A DNA stretch of 64,000 nucleotides, taken from the NCBI RefSeq assembly GCF_012927265.1, contig NZ_JABBGF010000001.1, positions 1-64,000 on the forward strand. The letters run 5' to 3'. The stretch comes from Chryseobacterium cheonjiense (GTDB lineage Bacteria > Bacteroidota > Bacteroidia > Flavobacteriales > Weeksellaceae). Position 1 is the first letter of the stretch. Every line of letters starts with the position of its first letter. A program made the position numbers and the translations under genes. The notes beneath the pieces were generated by a model. That model made no database searches. It had not been told where the DNA came from and was given only the letters and a program-made list of their open reading frames with translations. This document shows, piece after piece, positions 1-8,545 of this stretch.

Positions 1-42
1 GCATAGCCGAGTAGTACTAATTACCCGTAGATTTATTGCCTA
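1..42 (+). rRNA. 23S ribosomal RNA, 3' end (partial)
   Basis: The first bases read as the 3' tail of a 23S rRNA: the segment GTACTAATTACCCGTAG aligns by eye with the conserved end of bacterial 23S rRNA (GGTACTAATGAACCGTGAG in E. coli). The body of the gene lies outside the window. The exact 3' end is approximate; a 5S gene follows about 150 bases downstream, as in a normal 16S-23S-5S operon. Confidence 0.8.
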
Positions 43-191
43 TTGGTTCTCAATAAAGCCTTATAAGTGCAACCAAGGTTTTGCCTTTGTGATGAAATTT
101 ACCGATAAAAACGGTTCAAGGTTCAATGTTTAAGATTCAAGGTTAAAACTTTGAACATTAAACTGAAAAAACCTTAAACCTATATACAGCC

Positions 192-302
<111 letters not shown>

Positions 303-310
303 TTATTTAA

Positions 311-347
311 AAGTCTCATAGATTAATTTCTATGAGACTTTTTTTGT
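311..347 (+). terminator. Intrinsic terminator of the rRNA operon
   Basis: A perfect 11-bp inverted repeat (AAGTCTCATAG at 311-321, CTATGAGACTT at 330-340) with an 8-base loop runs into a T tract. It lies 8 bases after the 5S rRNA, the expected place for the operon terminator. Confidence 0.9.
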
Positions 348-356
348 TTATATCCA

Positions 357-460
357 CTTAAGATTCAAGATTCAAAATTCAAAGTTTAAAATTCAAAGTT
401 TAAGGTTCAGAGTTTAAGGTTCAAAGTTCAAAGTTCAAAATTCAAAGCTCAGAGTTTATT
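357..460. repeat. Degenerate 7-base word repeats (TTCAAAG / TTTAAGG)
   Basis: About 100 bases built from variants of a heptamer: TTCAAGA, TTCAAAA, TTCAAAG, TTTAAAA, TTTAAGG, TTCAGAG. A shorter patch of the same words lies at 112-170, between 23S and 5S. No open frame or promoter is visible. Similar word repeats recur at 37964-38040 and 51324-51363, so this is a dispersed, AT-rich simple-sequence family and not a one-off. Confidence 0.75.
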
Positions 461-481
461 TAAATAGAATATCCTGGATTA

Positions 482-547
482 TACCCATACTTTATTACAC
501 ATTACGCATTACCCATTACCCATTACTCATTACTCATTACCGATTAC
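482..547. repeat. ATTACNC heptamer tandem repeat
   Basis: Eight or nine near-perfect copies of CATTACN (CATTACG, CATTACC, CATTACT) follow one another with a strict 7-base period. The period is not a multiple of three and there is no long frame, so it is not coding. It directly precedes the structured element at 559-699. Confidence 0.8.
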
Positions 548-558
548 TTATGTAAGAT

Positions 559-699
559 AGGACTACCGGCTCTCGTGACGACAACTGCCCTAGCCTCGAT
601 AGTAACGGTTACCCCGCAGTAAGGATGGGAATGTGTGGACTTAGTAAGGCACGTACCGGAACGAGGAGTAAAAGTGGATAGCGAGAGAAAGCTTCTGAA
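559..699 (+). ncRNA. Structured intergenic element (copy 1), possible small RNA
   Basis: A GC-richer block in AT-rich intergenic DNA. It begins around CTGCCCTAGCCTCGATAG and ends with GTGGATAGCGAGAGAAAGC followed by TTCTGAA. Both ends match, in the same order and spacing, the element on the minus strand at 3452-3577 (CCTAGCCCTGAT at its start, GGAAAGCAGGAAAAAGCTTC at its end). From memory, elements with these CCTAGCCCTGATAG and AGCNGGAAATAGCTNC ends are common between genes in Flavobacterium and Chryseobacterium; they may correspond to the Flavo-1 RNA motif, but I could not check this. No terminator is obvious at its end. Function unknown. Confidence 0.5.
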
Positions 700-785
700 A
701 ATAATAATATGTTATTCTAATTAGTAAAAATTAAAATAGACGAAATCTTTTACGAAAGCGCAGATTATATTGTAACTTTATTGAT

Positions 786-1907
786 ATGAAAGAGCATATT
801 GTAAGAGGTTTCAGATTTGGTAATTACCAACCGCCGGAAATGTCTGTATTCGACAGATTGCTGGAGATTTTCACCGATCTGCTGACCCATACTTCAGGAG
901 ATTTTGATGAAGCGATCGACTGGCTGCGTATGCTTGATGAAGAGTATGAGCTGACAACACCGGACTATACCATTGATGATTTTATAGAAGACCTTAAGAA
1001 AAAAGGATATATCCGCGAGGAAATTGATCCCAATGGAAATGGAAATGGGATACGTCTTAGTGCTAAAATGGAACAGAATATTCGCAAACAGGCACTTAAC
1101 CAAATATTTGGAAATCTTCAGAAAAGTGGAACCGGAAATCATAAAACCAGTAAAAGCGGTGCTGGAGAAGATACTACAGGGGAATTTCGGAATTATAATT
1201 TTGGAGATCCGGTAGAGAAGATCTCAATTACAGAAAGTATTAAAAATGCCCAGATCAATAATGGAATCGGTGATTTTCACCTTACTGAAAGTGATCTGGT
1301 AGTTGAAGACAGTGTTCATCAATCGCAAATGAGTACTGTTCTGATGATTGATATCAGTCACAGCATGATCTTATATGGTGAAGATAGAATCACTCCTGCA
1401 AAGAAAGTGGCTATGGCTCTTGCTGAATTAATAACAACAAGATATCCTAAAGATACATTAGATATTATTGTTTTTGGTGATGATGCATGGCCGGTAAAAA
1501 TTCAGGAACTGCCTTATCTTCAGGTAGGTCCTTATCATACCAACACGGTTGCCGGGCTTCAGCTGGCGATGGATATATTACGTCGTAAACGAAATACGAA
1601 TAAGCAGATCTTTATGATTACCGATGGCAAGCCAAGCTGCGTAAGAGAACCTGACGGTACTTACTATATGAATTCCTATGGTTTGGATGAATATGTTGTT
1701 CAGAAATGTTATAATATGGCGGCTCAGGCACGCCGGCTTCATATTCCTGTTACTACTTTTATGATCGCTCAGGATTCTTATCTTCAGCAGTTTGTCAGAG
1801 AATTTACAGAAGCCAACCAGGGGAAAGCCTTTTATACCGGACTTAATGGTCTGGGGCAGATGATCTTTGAAGATTATGAGGCCAACCGTAAAAAAAGAAT
1901 ACGTTAA
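786..1907 (+). CDS. VWA domain-containing protein (MIDAS type)
   Basis: 373 residues. A helical N-terminal part of about 130 residues is followed by a von Willebrand factor A fold. The MIDAS metal site is visible as D189-I-S-H-S193, with the usual later threonine and aspartate positions (FMITDGKPS). There is no signal peptide or membrane segment, so a cytosolic role is expected. Forty bases downstream lies an AAA+ ATPase of the MoxR/magnesium-chelatase kind. Such ATPase-VWA pairs often act as chaperone or metal-insertion machines, the VWA subunit binding the client. The substrate cannot be told from the sequence. The ATG is the first in frame. Confidence 0.85.
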   Translation: MKEHIVRGFRFGNYQPPEMSVFDRLLEIFTDLLTHTSGDFDEAIDWLRMLDEEYELTTPDYTIDDFIEDLKKKGYIREEIDPNGNGNGIRLSAKMEQNIRKQALNQIFGNLQKSGTGNHKTSKSGAGEDTTGEFRNYNFGDPVEKISITESIKNAQINNGIGDFHLTESDLVVEDSVHQSQMSTVLMIDISHSMILYGEDRITPAKKVAMALAELITTRYPKDTLDIIVFGDDAWPVKIQELPYLQVGPYHTNTVAGLQLAMDILRRKRNTNKQIFMITDGKPSCVREPDGTYYMNSYGLDEYVVQKCYNMAAQARRLHIPVTTFMIAQDSYLQQFVREFTEANQGKAFYTGLNGLGQMIFEDYEANRKKRIR

Positions 1908-1948
1908 ATAAAATAATGTTTAAAAACATTACTATAAATATACATACA

Positions 1949-3388
1949 ATGACTGCAAAGCCAGATATAAAAACATTAGGTTCATTAAAAGAATCAGGAT
2001 ATACCATTAAAAGCATAAAAGACGAATTAAGAGATAATTTAATCATTAAAATCCGAAATAAGGAGAATGTGTTTGAGGGAATTTTCGGGTATGAAAATAG
2101 TGTAATTCCTCAGTTGGAGCACGCTATTCTCAGCCGCCATAATATCAATTTGCTTGGACTGCGCGGGCAGGCAAAAACAAGATTGGCCAGAATGATGACA
2201 ACATTGCTGGACGAATGGATTCCTTTTGTAAGCGGAAGTGAGATTAATGATGATCCTTTAAGCCCGATCTCGCGTTATGCAAAAGAGCTTATCGAGGCTG
2301 AAGGAGACAATGCACCGATAGACTGGCTGCATCGTGATGAAAGGTTTTTTGAAAAACTGGCGACTCCGGATGTAACGGTTGCCGATCTCATTGGAGATGT
2401 CGATCCTATAAAGGCTGCCAATCTAAAGCTTTCTTATGCGGATGACAGGGTTATCCACTTCGGGATGATTCCTCGTGCCAACAGAAGTATTTTTGTCATT
2501 AATGAATTGCCGGATCTTCAGGCCAGAATTCAGGTGTCTTTGTTTAATATTCTTCAGGAAGGTGATGTGCAGATTCGTGGCTTTAAAGTAAGAATGCCGT
2601 TGGATATACAATTTATCTTCACGGCCAATCCGGAAGATTATACCAACAGAGGAAGTATCGTGACGCCGCTGAAAGATAGAATTGGCTCTCAAATCCTTAC
2701 TCACTATCCGGAAAACATTCATGTGGCGAAGGAAATTACAAAATATGAATCCAGCTTAGACAGCCGACAGCAAAAGGGAGTCTATGTTCCCGAACTGGCA
2801 AAAGATCTTTTAGAACAGATCGGATTTGAAGCACGCGACAGTGAATTTGTAGACTACAAAAGCGGAGTGAGTGCAAGAATGAGCATCACGGCATTCGAAA
2901 ACCTTTTGAGTACCGCAGAAAGAAGGTCCCTTCTAACCGGAGACGAAAAAACATCTGTAAGATTGAGCGATTTTATGGGAGTAATTCCGGCCATTACCGG
3001 AAAAGTGGAACTGGTTTATGAAGGTGAGCAGGAAGGTGCAGAAGCAGTGGCACAGATCCTCATCGACAACGCCATTAAAACATTGTTTACCTCTTACTTT
3101 CCGAAAGTGGAAAAGCTGGAAAAGAAAGATGCAGCAGGACCTTTCCAACAGATTACCGACTGGTTCCTGGAAGATGACGGTTTCATAGAAATTACCGACG
3201 AATCATCGGATGAATCGTACGCTAAAGCACTTAATCGAATTAATGCACTCGACAGAATTATAGAGAAATACCAACCGGATACGAAGAAGGAAGATCTTTT
3301 GTTTATGAAAGAGTTCATTCTTTGGGGATTATCGGCCAATAAAAAACTAAACAAGGAAAGATTTCGTAGCGGAGTGTTCTTTTCCTGA
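1949..3388 (+). CDS. AAA+ ATPase, magnesium chelatase / MoxR-like
   Basis: 479 residues from the ATG at 1949; an upstream in-frame ATG at 1916 would add 11 residues, but MTAKPDIKTLGSLK looks like the natural start. Relaxed Walker A G-L-R-G-Q-A-K-T at residues 70-77. Walker B region reads IFVINELPDL, with Asn where most AAA+ proteins have Asp; this NE form is, as far as I recall, typical of this particular family. ANPEDYTNRG followed by LKDRIGSQ marks sensor 1 and the arginine region. It is the ATPase partner of the VWA gene just upstream and probably co-transcribed with it. The client is unknown. Confidence 0.85.
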   Translation: MTAKPDIKTLGSLKESGYTIKSIKDELRDNLIIKIRNKENVFEGIFGYENSVIPQLEHAILSRHNINLLGLRGQAKTRLARMMTTLLDEWIPFVSGSEINDDPLSPISRYAKELIEAEGDNAPIDWLHRDERFFEKLATPDVTVADLIGDVDPIKAANLKLSYADDRVIHFGMIPRANRSIFVINELPDLQARIQVSLFNILQEGDVQIRGFKVRMPLDIQFIFTANPEDYTNRGSIVTPLKDRIGSQILTHYPENIHVAKEITKYESSLDSRQQKGVYVPELAKDLLEQIGFEARDSEFVDYKSGVSARMSITAFENLLSTAERRSLLTGDEKTSVRLSDFMGVIPAITGKVELVYEGEQEGAEAVAQILIDNAIKTLFTSYFPKVEKLEKKDAAGPFQQITDWFLEDDGFIEITDESSDESYAKALNRINALDRIIEKYQPDTKKEDLLFMKEFILWGLSANKKLNKERFRSGVFFS

Positions 3389-3451
3389 TAAATGAATTAA
3401 TTTTCCGGGAGCAATTTGACTATGTCGAAAAGTTATTATTTATTTTTATTT

Positions 3452-3577
3452 GAAGCTTTTTCCTGCTTTCCGCACTCGCTATTTTTTTAGTTTTGGCTGC
3501 GGCGGCGAAGCCGCCGCAGCCAAAACTAAAAAAATGAGCTCAGACAATTGCTGCAATCAGGGCTAGGCTGATGGCAC
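3452..3577 (-). ncRNA. Structured intergenic element (copy 2) with a 26-bp perfect hairpin
   Basis: Read on the minus strand it begins with CAGCCTAGCCCTGATTGCAG, then a very strong hairpin, and ends with GCGGAAAGCAGGAAAAAGC. The hairpin arms are 3481-3506 and 3510-3535: 26 paired bases with no mismatch around a GAA loop, with a GC-rich core and A/T-rich ends that give T tracts on both strands. The element occupies the gap between two convergent genes, so it can also stop transcription from both sides. The two ends match copy 1 at 559-699, while the middle differs, suggesting conserved flanks around a variable stem. Confidence 0.6.
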
Positions 3578-3665
3578 TAAATCAATATGGCACAAACGAA
3601 ATAATATCCAAAAAAAGATGCGGAAACCTTCCGCATCTTTTTTATTTATAATCAATCATCAATCA

Positions 3666-5294
3666 TTAAACCTGTATTACACCCAGATTGAACTTCTCAG
3701 TAATCGGAGAATGATTAGCCGCTTCAATTCCCATAGAAATCCATTTTCTTGTATCTACCGGATTGATAATGGCATCTGTCCAAAGCCTTGCCGCTGCGTA
3801 CGTTGCTTCCGTTTGCTTCTGATATTTCTTTGAAATGCTTTCCAGAATTTCATTATGCTTTTTCTCTGTTATTTCTTTTCCCTGCTTCTTAAGCGTAGAT
3901 TCCTGGATCTGCGCCAGAACTTTTGCCGCCTGTGCGCCGCCCATTACCGCAAGATCTGCCCATGGCCAGGCTACAATAAGCCTTGGATCATAAGCTTTTC
4001 CGCACATTGCGTAATTTCCGGCACCATAAGAATTTCCTGTAATCACGGTAAATTTAGGAACTACAGAATTAGAAACCGCATTTACCATTTTGGCACCATC
4101 TTTAATAATTCCTCCGTGCTCAGATTTAGAACCGACCATAAAACCCGTTACATCCTGTAAAAACACCAAAGGAATCTTTCTCTGATTACAATTCGCAATA
4201 AACCTTGTAGCCTTATCTGCAGAATCAGAATAAATTACACCGCCGAATTGCATTTCGCCCTTTCCACTTTTTACAAGCTTTCTCTGGTTGGCAACAATTC
4301 CTACCGACCAGCCGTCGACTCTTGCCGTCGCACAAATGATGCTTTTACCGTAATCAGGTTTATATTCTTCATATTCCGAATTGTCGACCAGGCATTTCAT
4401 GATCTCATACGTATCATACTGCTCTGCCCTTGAAGCCGGCATAATTCCGAAAATATTTTCAGGTTTTTCTTTCGGTTGTGCACTTTCTATCCTGTCGAAA
4501 CCGGCTTTCTCAGTGCTTCCCAAAGACTTCATAATATTTTTGATTCTATTCAGAGCATCTTTATCATCCTTCGCTTTATAATCGGTCACTCCGGAGATCG
4601 AACAGTGCGTTGTTGCACCTCCCAATGTTTCATTGTCAATACTTTCACCAATAGCAGCCTTCACCAGATAACTTCCAGCCAGGAAGATAGAACCTGTTTT
4701 ATCAACAATCATTGCCTCATCACTCATGATCGGCAGGTAAGCTCCACCCGCAACACAGCTGCCCATCACAGCAGAAATCTGGATGATCCCGGCAGCACTC
4801 ATCTTCGCATTATTTCTGAAAATTCTTCCGAACATTTCCTTGTCAGGGAAAATTTCGTCCTGCATCGGAAGATAAACACCCGCTGAATCTACAAGGTAAA
4901 TAATTGGCAGTCTGTTTTCCATGGCGATTTCCTGGGCTCTCAGGTTTTTCTTACCCGTTATCGGAAACCAGGCCCCCGCTTTTACAGAAGCATCGTTGGC
5001 AACAATGATACATTGTCTTCCCGATACATACCCCATTACCACCACTACACCACCGCTTGGGCAGCCGCCGTGCTCCTCATACATTTCATAACCGGCAAAT
5101 GCACCGATCTCTATGGAATCAGAATCTTTATCAAGAAGATATTCAACCCGTTCTCTTGCTGTCATTTTTCCTTCATCACGAAGCTTTTGCAGCCTTTTTT
5201 CTCCGCCTCCCTTTTTAATTTCACTGAGTAAACGATTTATTTCTGATAATTTTAATCTGTTTTGATCTTCTCTTTTGTTGAATTCAATGTCCAT
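3666..5294 (-). CDS. Acyl-CoA carboxylase, carboxyltransferase (beta) subunit
   Basis: 542 residues, the usual length for the biotin-dependent carboxyltransferase subunit of propionyl- or methylcrotonyl-CoA carboxylase. Two crotonase-like halves are visible: an N-terminal one with GGCPSGGVVVVMGYVSG and the oxyanion-type VMGSCVAGGAYLP, and a C-terminal one with FMVGSKSEHGGIIKDGAKM and GNSYGAGNYAMCGKAYDP. GGATTHCSISGVTDY resembles methylcrotonyl-CoA carboxylase (leucine breakdown) more than PccB. The biotin carboxylase / biotin carrier partner is not in the window, so substrate is inferred. No neighbour on the same strand. Confidence 0.9.
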   Translation of the reverse strand: MDIEFNKREDQNRLKLSEINRLLSEIKKGGGEKRLQKLRDEGKMTARERVEYLLDKDSDSIEIGAFAGYEMYEEHGGCPSGGVVVVMGYVSGRQCIIVANDASVKAGAWFPITGKKNLRAQEIAMENRLPIIYLVDSAGVYLPMQDEIFPDKEMFGRIFRNNAKMSAAGIIQISAVMGSCVAGGAYLPIMSDEAMIVDKTGSIFLAGSYLVKAAIGESIDNETLGGATTHCSISGVTDYKAKDDKDALNRIKNIMKSLGSTEKAGFDRIESAQPKEKPENIFGIMPASRAEQYDTYEIMKCLVDNSEYEEYKPDYGKSIICATARVDGWSVGIVANQRKLVKSGKGEMQFGGVIYSDSADKATRFIANCNQRKIPLVFLQDVTGFMVGSKSEHGGIIKDGAKMVNAVSNSVVPKFTVITGNSYGAGNYAMCGKAYDPRLIVAWPWADLAVMGGAQAAKVLAQIQESTLKKQGKEITEKKHNEILESISKKYQKQTEATYAAARLWTDAIINPVDTRKWISMGIEAANHSPITEKFNLGVIQV

Positions 5295-5433
5295 AAATCA
5301 CAATTTTTTCGTTTTAAAGATACTATTTTTTAAATGGAATGAAAATTGCTCTAAACATTTGTTTAAGAAATTGGTTTTCAGAATTTTATGAAATATTTAA
5401 CAAAAAATATATTTTTTATGGTTCGTTATTTGC

Positions 5434-5555
5434 TAACTTTACCATAGAGAAAGTAAGAGTGAAATCTTACACTTTTCTCTAAGTTCCTAGTTTATTTTTT
5501 TAATAGTTTATTATTTGAAGGCCCTGAAAGTTGAATAAATTTTCAGGGTTTTTGT
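5434..5555 (+). ncRNA. Candidate small RNA with two hairpins and terminator
   Basis: A -7-like box TAACTTTA at 5434-5441 is followed by an imperfect hairpin (AGAGAAAGTAAG against CTTACACTTTTCTCT, roughly 5446-5480) and then by an intrinsic terminator: CCCTGAAA at 5522-5529 pairs with TTTCAGGG at 5541-5548 before a T run. There is no open frame between. This layout, promoter-like box, hairpin and terminator in the 474-base gap between divergent genes, suggests a transcript of about 100 bases. It could equally be a terminated leader. The rest of the gap (5556-5735) shows nothing I can name. Confidence 0.35.
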
Positions 5556-5735
5556 TTTCTTATATTTTGCCTAAACTCAGACAATACATTCTACAGTAAA
5601 ATCAATATTTTACTGACAGGCTTACATTCTGCATCTTGTTTTTATCTTTCATATAAAAATTTAACACAGTAAAATAAAAGTTAGAAATAAGCTGATTTTG
5701 TTGCCAATAAATAACTGCATTGTAAAACCGATTTG

Positions 5736-5743
5736 TAAATTTG
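5736..5743 (+). promoter_or_regulatory. -7 box TAAATTTG upstream of the EamA transporter gene
   Basis: A perfect Bacteroidota TAnnTTTG box 25 bases upstream of the ATG at 5769. No well-spaced -33 TTG is seen. It fits a short leader for the EamA-PorV operon. Confidence 0.5.
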
Positions 5744-5768
5744 CAAAAAAAATAAAAAGAAGTAGGAT

Positions 5769-6647
5769 ATGCATAAATTGGCTCTTTTCAGATTGCATTT
5801 GATAGTGTTTTTATGGGGGTTTACGGCAATTTTGGGAAAATTGATTCATGCCAATGCAGAGATTCTGGTTTTTTATCGGATGCTTTTTGCCGCTGTATGC
5901 CTTTTTATTTACATCAGGGTATTCCGGAAAGAAAGTATTAAAGTCTCAAAGAAAATTTTTTTTCAGCTGGCTGCCATAGGCTTCTCTATGGCTTTTCACT
6001 GGTACTGTTTTTTTTATTCCATTAAAATCTCAAACGTTTCTATTGCGCTGAGCTGTCTTTCCCTTTCTACCTTATTCGCTTCCATTTTAGAGCCCATTAT
6101 TTTTAAAAGAAAAATTGATGTTTCTGAAGTCATCATGGGAATCGTTATTGTTGCATGTATTTTATTAATCTTCAAAACCGAATTCAGATTCAAAGAAGGA
6201 ATTTTCTATGGAGTGCTGTGTGCAATTTTCGGGACTATATTTTCAGTGTTCAATGGTAAGATGTTTGGCAAGACGAGCTCAGGAAATATTATTTTTTATG
6301 AAATCTTCTGTGGATGGGGCATTTTAATGCTGATTTATTTATTTACGGGGCAAATTTTTCATATGAATGAAATAAGTTACCGTGATATTGCGTTAATATG
6401 CTTGTTGGCAGGTGTTTTCACAGCTTTTCCGATGCTGGAATCGGTGAATCTGATGAAATATATTTCGCCTTTTACACTAATTTTAACAGTTAATTTAGAA
6501 CCGGTTTACGGAATTATACTAGCTTTTTTTATCTTTGGAGAATCAGAACATATGAGTCCTGTTTTTTACGTGGCTTCAGGAGTTATGATACTGGCAATCA
6601 TTGTCAACGGATTAATAAAAGCTAAAAAACAAAAAACTATAAATTAA
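5769..6647 (+). CDS. EamA/DMT family transporter
   Basis: 292 residues, almost wholly made of hydrophobic helices; ten membrane segments can be drawn, in two EamA halves of five (first half starting LFRLHLIVFLWGFTAILGKL, second from about FYGVLCAIFGTIFSVFNGKM). The C-terminal helix pair ends in a lysine-rich tail, as in drug/metabolite transporters of the 10-TMS type. Substrate cannot be read from the sequence; family members export amino acids or metabolites. The next gene starts 11 bases downstream, so the two may be co-transcribed. Confidence 0.85.
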   Translation: MHKLALFRLHLIVFLWGFTAILGKLIHANAEILVFYRMLFAAVCLFIYIRVFRKESIKVSKKIFFQLAAIGFSMAFHWYCFFYSIKISNVSIALSCLSLSTLFASILEPIIFKRKIDVSEVIMGIVIVACILLIFKTEFRFKEGIFYGVLCAIFGTIFSVFNGKMFGKTSSGNIIFYEIFCGWGILMLIYLFTGQIFHMNEISYRDIALICLLAGVFTAFPMLESVNLMKYISPFTLILTVNLEPVYGIILAFFIFGESEHMSPVFYVASGVMILAIIVNGLIKAKKQKTIN

Positions 6648-6658
6648 GCATCAACTAT

Positions 6659-7741
6659 ATGATGAAAAAATATCTTTTACCTGTATTTTTCCTGATGTTC
6701 GGGATTTCGCAATCGCAGATCATCAGAAAGTATTCTAACGAATTCTTAAATATCGGAGCCGGAGCCAGAGGTCTGGCGATGGGCGGGGCAGTAGTTTCCA
6801 ACCAGGATGATGTTTATTCGCCGATGTGGAACCCGGCAGGACTCATGGCGATCGAAAAAGACTGGCAGGGAGCAGCAATGCACGCCGAATATTTTGAATC
6901 AATTGCCAAATACGACTATCTTGCTTACGCCAAAGTTCTTGAAACCGGTGTTTTCGGGGTATCTGTCGTAAGACTTGGGGTTGATAATATCCTCAATACC
7001 ACACAGCTTATCGATACCGAGGGAAATATTGATTACGATAAAATTACAAAATTCTCACAATCGGATTATGCGGCTATACTTTCATATGCTTTCAATCCGG
7101 GAGGCAATACGAAGCTGGATGTCGGGATTAATGCGAAAATTGTCTACAGAAATGTAGGAAAGTTTGCCAACGGATACGGCTTTGGTTTCGATGTCGGTGC
7201 CATTTATAAAATGGACAACGGCTGGAAGCTGGGAGGTATGCTGAGAGACGCCACTACTACAGTAAACTTCTGGAGTGTTAATCAGAAAGAGCTTTCCACA
7301 GTGGTCAACGGAGAAGAATTTAACCCTGCCCCTAAAGATAAAATGGAGCTTACCATGCCAAAACTGAACATCGGTGCCAGTAAAATATTTGATATTAACA
7401 GCAGTGTATATGTTTTGCCAGAAGCGGGTTTGAATATCGATTTTGCTAAAACAGCAGCCCTTATTTCCTCGGATATTGCAAGTATCACTCCTTATGCGGG
7501 AGCCGAACTTGGGTATCAGAAAATGATTTTTGTGAGACTTGGGGTCAACAGATTCCAGTCGATTACAGATATTGAAGATCTTCGAAGAAAAGTTTCCTTC
7601 CAGCCGAGCGCGGGAATCGGGATCAGATACAGAGGTCTTACGTTAGATTATGCCATTACCAATTCCGGAATAGGAGGATCTAATTTTTATTCTAACTTCT
7701 TTTCTCTGAAACTGGATATGGGACAATTCAGAAATGATTAA
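6659..7741 (+). CDS. PorV/PorQ family outer-membrane beta-barrel protein
   Basis: 360 residues. A signal peptide (KKYLLPVFFLMFGISQSQ) precedes the family hallmark NIGAGARGLAMGGAVVS and DVYSPMWNPAGL, found in the PorV/PorQ (LptO-like) barrels of Bacteroidota. The rest alternates short amphipathic strands ending in aromatic residues, as in a FadL-like barrel. PorV proteins shuttle type IX secretion substrates on the outer membrane; no other gld/por genes are nearby, so this may be a paralogue of PorV. Two ATG codons stand in tandem at 6659 and 6662; either could be the start. The next gene overlaps or abuts the stop. Confidence 0.85.
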   Translation: MMKKYLLPVFFLMFGISQSQIIRKYSNEFLNIGAGARGLAMGGAVVSNQDDVYSPMWNPAGLMAIEKDWQGAAMHAEYFESIAKYDYLAYAKVLETGVFGVSVVRLGVDNILNTTQLIDTEGNIDYDKITKFSQSDYAAILSYAFNPGGNTKLDVGINAKIVYRNVGKFANGYGFGFDVGAIYKMDNGWKLGGMLRDATTTVNFWSVNQKELSTVVNGEEFNPAPKDKMELTMPKLNIGASKIFDINSSVYVLPEAGLNIDFAKTAALISSDIASITPYAGAELGYQKMIFVRLGVNRFQSITDIEDLRRKVSFQPSAGIGIRYRGLTLDYAITNSGIGGSNFYSNFFSLKLDMGQFRND

Positions 7742-7751
7742 TTTATTTAAA

Positions 7752-8501
7752 ATGAAAAAACTCTCACTCGTTATACTGACAGCATGCTCAACATTTGTAT
7801 TTGGACAAAAAGTTTCCGATTATCAATATGTTTCAATTCCGTCAAAGTTTGAAAGCTTTAAACAGGATTATGGTCTGGCTGATATGCTTGCCAAAACCTT
7901 AAAAAGTAAAAATTATACCGTTATACCGTCAGACAAATTGCAGTGGCCGGCTGAAGCACAGGCCAACCCATGCAGTGTATTAATGGCGGATGTGGTAAAC
8001 GACAGCGGTCTTCTCAGAAATAAAGTATTGCTTCAATTTAAGGACTGTAATGACAAAATATTGTCTTCTGCGAAAGGTGCTTCCAGTATTAAAGAATTTA
8101 AGGAAGGTTTTCAGGATGCCCTTCAACAGACTTTTATATCACTTTCTCCTTCCAGCCCAATCGTTCATACACCGACAGCAGTCACCACTACATCTTCTGT
8201 TACAGAGACAAAACAAAGAGATACTACAAGCTCGATGACACAAGACAATAATGCCATAAAATTCAGTAATGGAAAAGTTGATCTAATGAAAGTGCAGTTG
8301 GATAATCATCAGTTTATTTTGGTAAACTCAAACAGTTCTTCGCCGTATGCGACGTTTAAAACAACAACAAAAGCAGACGTTTTCAGAGTGAAACTGCAGA
8401 ACGGAGAGGCGACTCTAGGATATTATGAAAACGGAAATATTGTCATTGAATTGCCTAAAGCAAATGGTGAGTATGAAAAAGAGATATTTATAAAGAAATA
8501 A
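7752..8501 (+). CDS. Secreted protein of unknown function
   Basis: 249 residues from the ATG at 7752, chosen because MKKLSLVILTACSTFVFG is a clean signal peptide; an earlier in-frame ATG at 7734 would overlap the PorV-like gene. The mature part begins with a compact region (to about residue 120) with alternating strands and helices and one conserved-looking cysteine pair (NPCSV, FKDCND). A Thr/Ser-rich linker around residues 135-165 leads to a C-terminal beta-rich region. I do not recognise a family. It is the last gene of the EamA-PorV run and ends at a strong terminator. Confidence 0.75.
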   Translation: MKKLSLVILTACSTFVFGQKVSDYQYVSIPSKFESFKQDYGLADMLAKTLKSKNYTVIPSDKLQWPAEAQANPCSVLMADVVNDSGLLRNKVLLQFKDCNDKILSSAKGASSIKEFKEGFQDALQQTFISLSPSSPIVHTPTAVTTTSSVTETKQRDTTSSMTQDNNAIKFSNGKVDLMKVQLDNHQFILVNSNSSSPYATFKTTTKADVFRVKLQNGEATLGYYENGNIVIELPKANGEYEKEIFIKK

Positions 8502-8513
8502 TTTGAGATAGTG

Positions 8514-8545
8514 AAAAGGTTGGAAATTTTCCAACCTTTTTTGTT
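8514..8545. terminator. Bidirectional terminator between convergent genes
   Basis: AAAAGGTTGGA at 8514-8524 pairs with TCCAACCTTTT at 8530-8540 around a 5-base loop. T tracts follow on the plus strand and, in complement, lead out on the minus strand. It separates the secreted-protein gene from uvrC. Confidence 0.85.

Noticed and set aside
357..547. CRISPR array
   Set aside because: The units are only seven bases long and run without spacers; not a CRISPR layout, and no cas genes are present.
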